Below are positions 13,503 to 16,188 of a DNA stretch of 16,188 nucleotides, piece by piece. The position numbers and the translations under genes are program-made. The notes below the pieces were generated by a model. That model worked only from the letters and a program-made list of their open reading frames with translations, had not been told where the DNA came from and searched no databases. Each line of letters begins with the position of its first letter. The stretch's first letter is position 1. The DNA comes from Calditrichia bacterium (GTDB lineage: Bacteria; Calditrichota; Calditrichia; Calditrichales; Calditrichaceae), in NCBI GenBank assembly GCA_027039465.1, contig JALWEA010000089.1:1-16188 (forward strand), read 5' to 3'.

Positions 13503-15419
13503 TCAGTTCAGGTTTTTGCTTTGAGGATGCCATTCACTGCTTTCCGTGAGAATTTTCTCCATCCGTTTTACCAACTTATGCGGATCGGTCAGATAACCTT
13601 CCATCAACAAAGCGCTTTCGTACAGTTGCTCCACCGCCTCGGTAATAAACGGATCCTTGGGATCGTTTTTGTAGATATTTAGCAAATTGCGAATCAGCTT
13701 GTGATCTTTATTGACCTCAAAGATCTTTTTGGGAATCGTGGTGTCTTTATTAATAATCTGCATAATCTTCTGCATTTGCGAGGTCATTTGACCGTCCGGG
13801 CTTACCAAACAAGACGGACTGTCTTTCAGGCGTTTGGACACACGCACGTCCGTTACCCGATCGCCTAAAATGTCTTTAATTTTTTCCAGAAGTTTTTTAA
13901 AGACCTTTTCTTCGCCTTTGCTCATCTCTTCCACTTCGGTTTCGGAAGTTTCCACATCTTCCAGCTTTTCCAGTTTGGAAATATCCGCATGTTCAACGGC
14001 CACAAATTCATACTCGTTTTTGTACTTGCCTAAGCCGGTCATTACAAATTCATCCACCGGCTCATACAAATAAAGTACTTCCACGCCTTTACGCTTAAAG
14101 ATTTCCAAATGCGGATCGCTTTCCAAAGCTTCGCGGCTGGCGCCTGTGATGTAGTAAATTTCCTTCTGACCGGGTTTCATGCGCGAAACATAGTCCGCCA
14201 ACGAAGTTAAATCTTCGGCCTTTTCAAGAGCCGAGGAATTAAAGCGCAGCAATTCGGCGAATTTTTCCAAATTGCCGTAGTCCTGATACCCTAATTTGAA
14301 AATCTTGCTGTGTTCCGTCCAAAACTTTTTGTATTTTTCCGGATCGTTTTTGGCCATCTTTTCCAGGTGGGAAAGTACTTGCTTAACCAGCACCTGTTTA
14401 ATTTTAATGACCACTTTATTTTCCTGCAGCGTCTCACGCGAGATATTCAACGGAATATCCGGAGAATCGACCATTCCTTTGATAAAGCCCAGATACTCCG
14501 GCAAAATTTCCGAATATTTATGCTGAATCAAAACGCCGCGCACGTACAAATCAAGCCCGATATCTTCCTTGTTGATGCCGAAAATATCATAATTTTTCTG
14601 CGGAATAAACATAATACTCTGGAATTGAACGGGCGCATCGATCGATACGTGAATCCAATCCAGAGGCGGCTCGGGATCATACGTCAAAAATTTGTAGAAT
14701 TCTTCGTATTGCTCTTTTTTAAGGCTGGATTTGGGTTCACGCCAAATTGCCCGTTGCGTGTTGACTTTTTCTCCGTTTACTTTGATATCAAAGTTAATGA
14801 AATTGGAATGCTTTTTAATGATTTCCTTTACGCGCCAGTCTTCGGCAAATTCTTTGGCGTCATCTTTCAAATGAACCTCAATGGTCGTTCCGCGTTTAAC
14901 GGGTTCATCGATTTCGGCAACTTTAAAACTGCCTTTACCGTCGGAAACCCAACGAACCGGCGCCGCATCTTTAAGATACGATTTGGTGGTAATGACCACT
15001 TCTTTGGCTACCATAAACACGGAATAAAAACCGACGCCGAATTTACCGATGATGTTGGCCACGTTCTTGGCGTCCGACTCCTGCGCCAATTTCTGCAAAA
15101 ATTCCGCAGAGCCCGACTTGGCAATGGTTCCGATATTGGCTACCACTTCATCCTTGGTCATGCCGATACCGGTATCGATGATAGTCAGAGTGTTCTTATC
15201 TTTATCCAGTTTAATATTAATCTCCAAAGGTAAATCTTTATCCGCCACATCCGTGCCTTTGGTGATTTCAAAACGCACTTTGTCCAACGCATCCGAAGCA
15301 TTGGAAATCAATTCGCGCAGAAAAATTTCACGATTGGTGTACAACGAATGTACCAAAATATCCAAAAGCTGATTTACTTCCGCCTTGAATTTGTATGTTC
15401 TTGCTTTTTCCTCTGCCAT
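13503..15419 (-). CDS. htpG: Hsp90-family chaperone HtpG
   Basis: The 638-residue cytosolic ATP-dependent chaperone dimer helps fold and remodel client proteins. The N-terminal GHKL ATPase domain shows NREIFLRELISNASDALDK (29-47), IDTGIGMTKDEV (81-92), IGTIAKSGS (96-104) and IIGKFGVGFYSVFMVA (123-138). The middle domain includes VRGVLIQHKYSEILPEYLGFIKG and DIPLNISRETLQEN with its client/ATP-contact Arg. The C-terminal dimerisation domain ends in LLMEGYLTDPHKLVKRMEKIL and a short tail. Length is typical, without eukaryotic linker or MEEVD. The start ATG (15417-15419) has AAGGAG about 9 bases upstream. The gene has its own terminator and a sigma70-like promoter; no CIRCE element (TTAGCACTC-N9-GAGTGCTAA) is visible, so HrcA control is not supported. 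Confidence 0.98.
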   Translation of the reverse strand: MAEEKARTYKFKAEVNQLLDILVHSLYTNREIFLRELISNASDALDKVRFEITKGTDVADKDLPLEINIKLDKDKNTLTIIDTGIGMTKDEVVANIGTIAKSGSAEFLQKLAQESDAKNVANIIGKFGVGFYSVFMVAKEVVITTKSYLKDAAPVRWVSDGKGSFKVAEIDEPVKRGTTIEVHLKDDAKEFAEDWRVKEIIKKHSNFINFDIKVNGEKVNTQRAIWREPKSSLKKEQYEEFYKFLTYDPEPPLDWIHVSIDAPVQFQSIMFIPQKNYDIFGINKEDIGLDLYVRGVLIQHKYSEILPEYLGFIKGMVDSPDIPLNISRETLQENKVVIKIKQVLVKQVLSHLEKMAKNDPEKYKKFWTEHSKIFKLGYQDYGNLEKFAELLRFNSSALEKAEDLTSLADYVSRMKPGQKEIYYITGASREALESDPHLEIFKRKGVEVLYLYEPVDEFVMTGLGKYKNEYEFVAVEHADISKLEKLEDVETSETEVEEMSKGEEKVFKKLLEKIKDILGDRVTDVRVSKRLKDSPSCLVSPDGQMTSQMQKIMQIINKDTTIPKKIFEVNKDHKLIRNLLNIYKNDPKDPFITEAVEQLYESALLMEGYLTDPHKLVKRMEKILTESSEWHPQSKNLN

Positions 15420-15457
15420 ACTATGTTCTCCTTACTAAATTTAATTTTTTCGCGGGA

Positions 15458-15487
15458 ATAATACTTATCGCTCTAAATTGGATGCAA
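15458..15487 (-). promoter_or_regulatory. Sigma70-like promoter of htpG
   Basis: On the minus strand TTGCAT (15482-15487) and TATTAT (15458-15463) are separated by 18 bases. The -35 matches four and the -10 five of six consensus positions. Transcription would start about 30 bases before the ATG. No heat-shock operator is seen. Confidence 0.45.
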
Positions 15488-15489
15488 TC

Positions 15490-15976
15490 ACGCACGACGG
15501 GTTACAGTAATTTGCGAGCATCGGCTGAGACCAAGGATTAGTAGAATCGGGAACCGAGACCCGCCGATTTTGGAGTGTACCGATAATCGTGATATGTAAA
15601 GGAATGCATCACTCTCATCTCAATAATCGGCGTAAAATGACATGGAATCTTTTCTTTTGATGCATCCCGATAATTCGAATTCGAAGGCAAATTCCATTCT
15701 TATGCCATTAGGAAGGCTCCAAAGGGTCTCAAACTCTAAAAAAACCGTGCAGCCTAATTTAACGGTAAAAATAGAAAAATGATTATATCCTTAACTCCGA
15801 AATTTTTAGTAAAAAATGCGTTCTCTTCGATTCGCTCTCTCTAACTCCCCCTCACCTGCGATAGCAGGGAGGGGGAGGGGGGTGAGTTGGAATATAAAAA
15901 TTTCCATTTGATGAAAAAATCAATAGCCTAAATATTTTTTGGGAATAAAGGACATATTCCTAATAAAAATTTTGGC
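15490..15976. other. Spacer between htpG and the GH5-like gene
   Basis: No gene is seen. The left part (15519-15630) has several inverted copies of ATCGGC/GCCGAT: 15520-15525, 15545-15550 with 15564-15569, and 15625-15631. These could fold but match no RNA family I know. The middle is AT-rich. A GC-rich hairpin lies at 15843-15888. The last about 85 bases follow the stop of the GH5-like gene and show no clear terminator. Confidence 0.5.
15843..15888. repeat. GC-rich hairpin repeat with G-tracts
   Basis: AACTCCCCCTCACCTGC and GCAGGGAGGGGGAGG, then GGGGTGAGTT, form an imperfect long hairpin around GATA. The plus strand carries three adjacent G-runs of 3, 5 and 6 bases separated by single A. 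The element is unlike its AT-rich surroundings and resembles the CCCTCACC-type dispersed hairpins of many genomes. A decayed relative may lie at 4149-4196. Confidence 0.6.
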
Positions 15977-16188
15977 TTACTTTATGGCATTCATTTTTTT
16001 TGCAAATGATTTTAAGATTTGAATCGTTGATGAATCGCTGTCAAAAACCGAATTGAGACCTTGCGGTTCTTGAGGCGGATCGGCGGTAAAATCGTCGCCG
16101 CGTTTCCATTGCGGGTGCTTGGGATCACGAGCTCGTCCTTCCCCTGCCCAGCCCCAAAAATTGCTTCCGGCTAACGGGCCATCGTTTT
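15977..16188 (-). CDS. C-terminal end of a GH5-like glycoside hydrolase (beta-mannanase type), partial
   Basis: The gene runs off the right edge; only its last 69 codons and the TAA (15977-15979) are present. The frame reads NDGPLAGSNFWGWAGEGRAR, then a stretch containing W, GDDF and DPPQEPQGLNSVFDSD, and ends AKKMNAIK. The sequence AGSNFWGWAGEG followed by GDDF-x3-DPPQEPQGLNSVFD is, to my recognition, the C-terminal signature of GH5 (subfamily 7-like) mannan endo-1,4-beta-mannosidases, where it forms the last barrel strand and the closing loop and helix. The catalytic glutamates would lie outside the window. The enzyme would cut plant mannan backbones and is probably secreted, but the signal peptide is not visible. 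The complete gene is needed to separate GH5 from other clan GH-A families. Confidence 0.7.
   Translation of the reverse strand, partial: NDGPLAGSNFWGWAGEGRARDPKHPQWKRGDDFTADPPQEPQGLNSVFDSDSSTIQILKSFAKKMNAIK

Noticed and set aside
14310..15233. 307-codon open frame on the plus strand, antisense to htpG
   Set aside because: It is a shadow of the strongly conserved htpG frame, phenylalanine/isoleucine-rich as expected for the complement, with no ribosome site.
15420..15560. CIRCE or other heat-shock operator upstream of htpG
   Set aside because: Looked for TTAGCACTC-N9-GAGTGCTAA and variants; none found. Only an ordinary promoter-like pair is present.

Overview
The window most likely comes from a Calditrichota-type bacterium (Caldithrix or a relative); a related phylum of the Bacteroidota/Ignavibacteria/KSB1 neighbourhood is possible. 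The reasons are the C-terminal PNPFNPSTT-type sorting/FlgD-like domain on a large secreted protein, several lipoproteins with Fn3- or Ig-like folds, a GH5-type glycoside hydrolase tail, ordinary Shine-Dalgarno sites, and intergenic spacers full of dispersed palindromic repeats. No rRNA, tRNA, CRISPR array or recognisable transposase gene was seen. The phylum call is inference from style, not from a marker gene.

Left edge (1-1570, visibly AT-rich and decayed): a minus-strand lipoprotein whose VWA domain stops just after its first strand and helix, then a VapB/VapC-type toxin-antitoxin pair. The Phd/YefM antitoxin is intact. The PIN toxin is broken: its missing C-terminus can still be read past the stop as a degenerate remnant. 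A repeat-filled spacer follows (1580-1907).

Left-middle (1908-3965, minus strand): a solo B3/B4 tRNA-synthetase-like domain protein, an exported TlpA/ResA-type thioredoxin whose first active-site Cys is Ser, and an unrecognised polytopic membrane protein. Next is a 780-base spacer without a convincing gene (4018-4797), holding a hairpin, a MITE-like repeat and a possible gene remnant.

Middle (4798-7217, plus strand): a D-2-hydroxyacid dehydrogenase of the glyoxylate reductase type, a glyoxalase-II-like metallo-beta-lactamase hydrolase and a pteridine-reductase-like SDR. The last two are 3 bases apart and probably co-transcribed. Convergent to them on the minus strand are plsX (acyl-phosphate synthesis for phospholipids) and a small lipoprotein downstream of it. 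plsX lacks its usual rpmF/fabH neighbours here. A second large repeat spacer follows (8858-9494).

Right (9495-16188): queG (last step of queuosine synthesis) on the plus strand faces, across a good hairpin terminator, a 925-residue secreted multi-OB-fold protein on the minus strand. Upstream of that lie htpG (Hsp90), with its own terminator and a good sigma70-like promoter, and a 557-base spacer with a G-rich hairpin. The window ends inside the C-terminus of a GH5-like beta-mannanase. Most genes look like individually expressed housekeeping or envelope genes rather than one pathway. The unusual material is in the decayed toxin, the altered thioredoxin, the secreted OB-fold protein and the mosaic repeats between genes.
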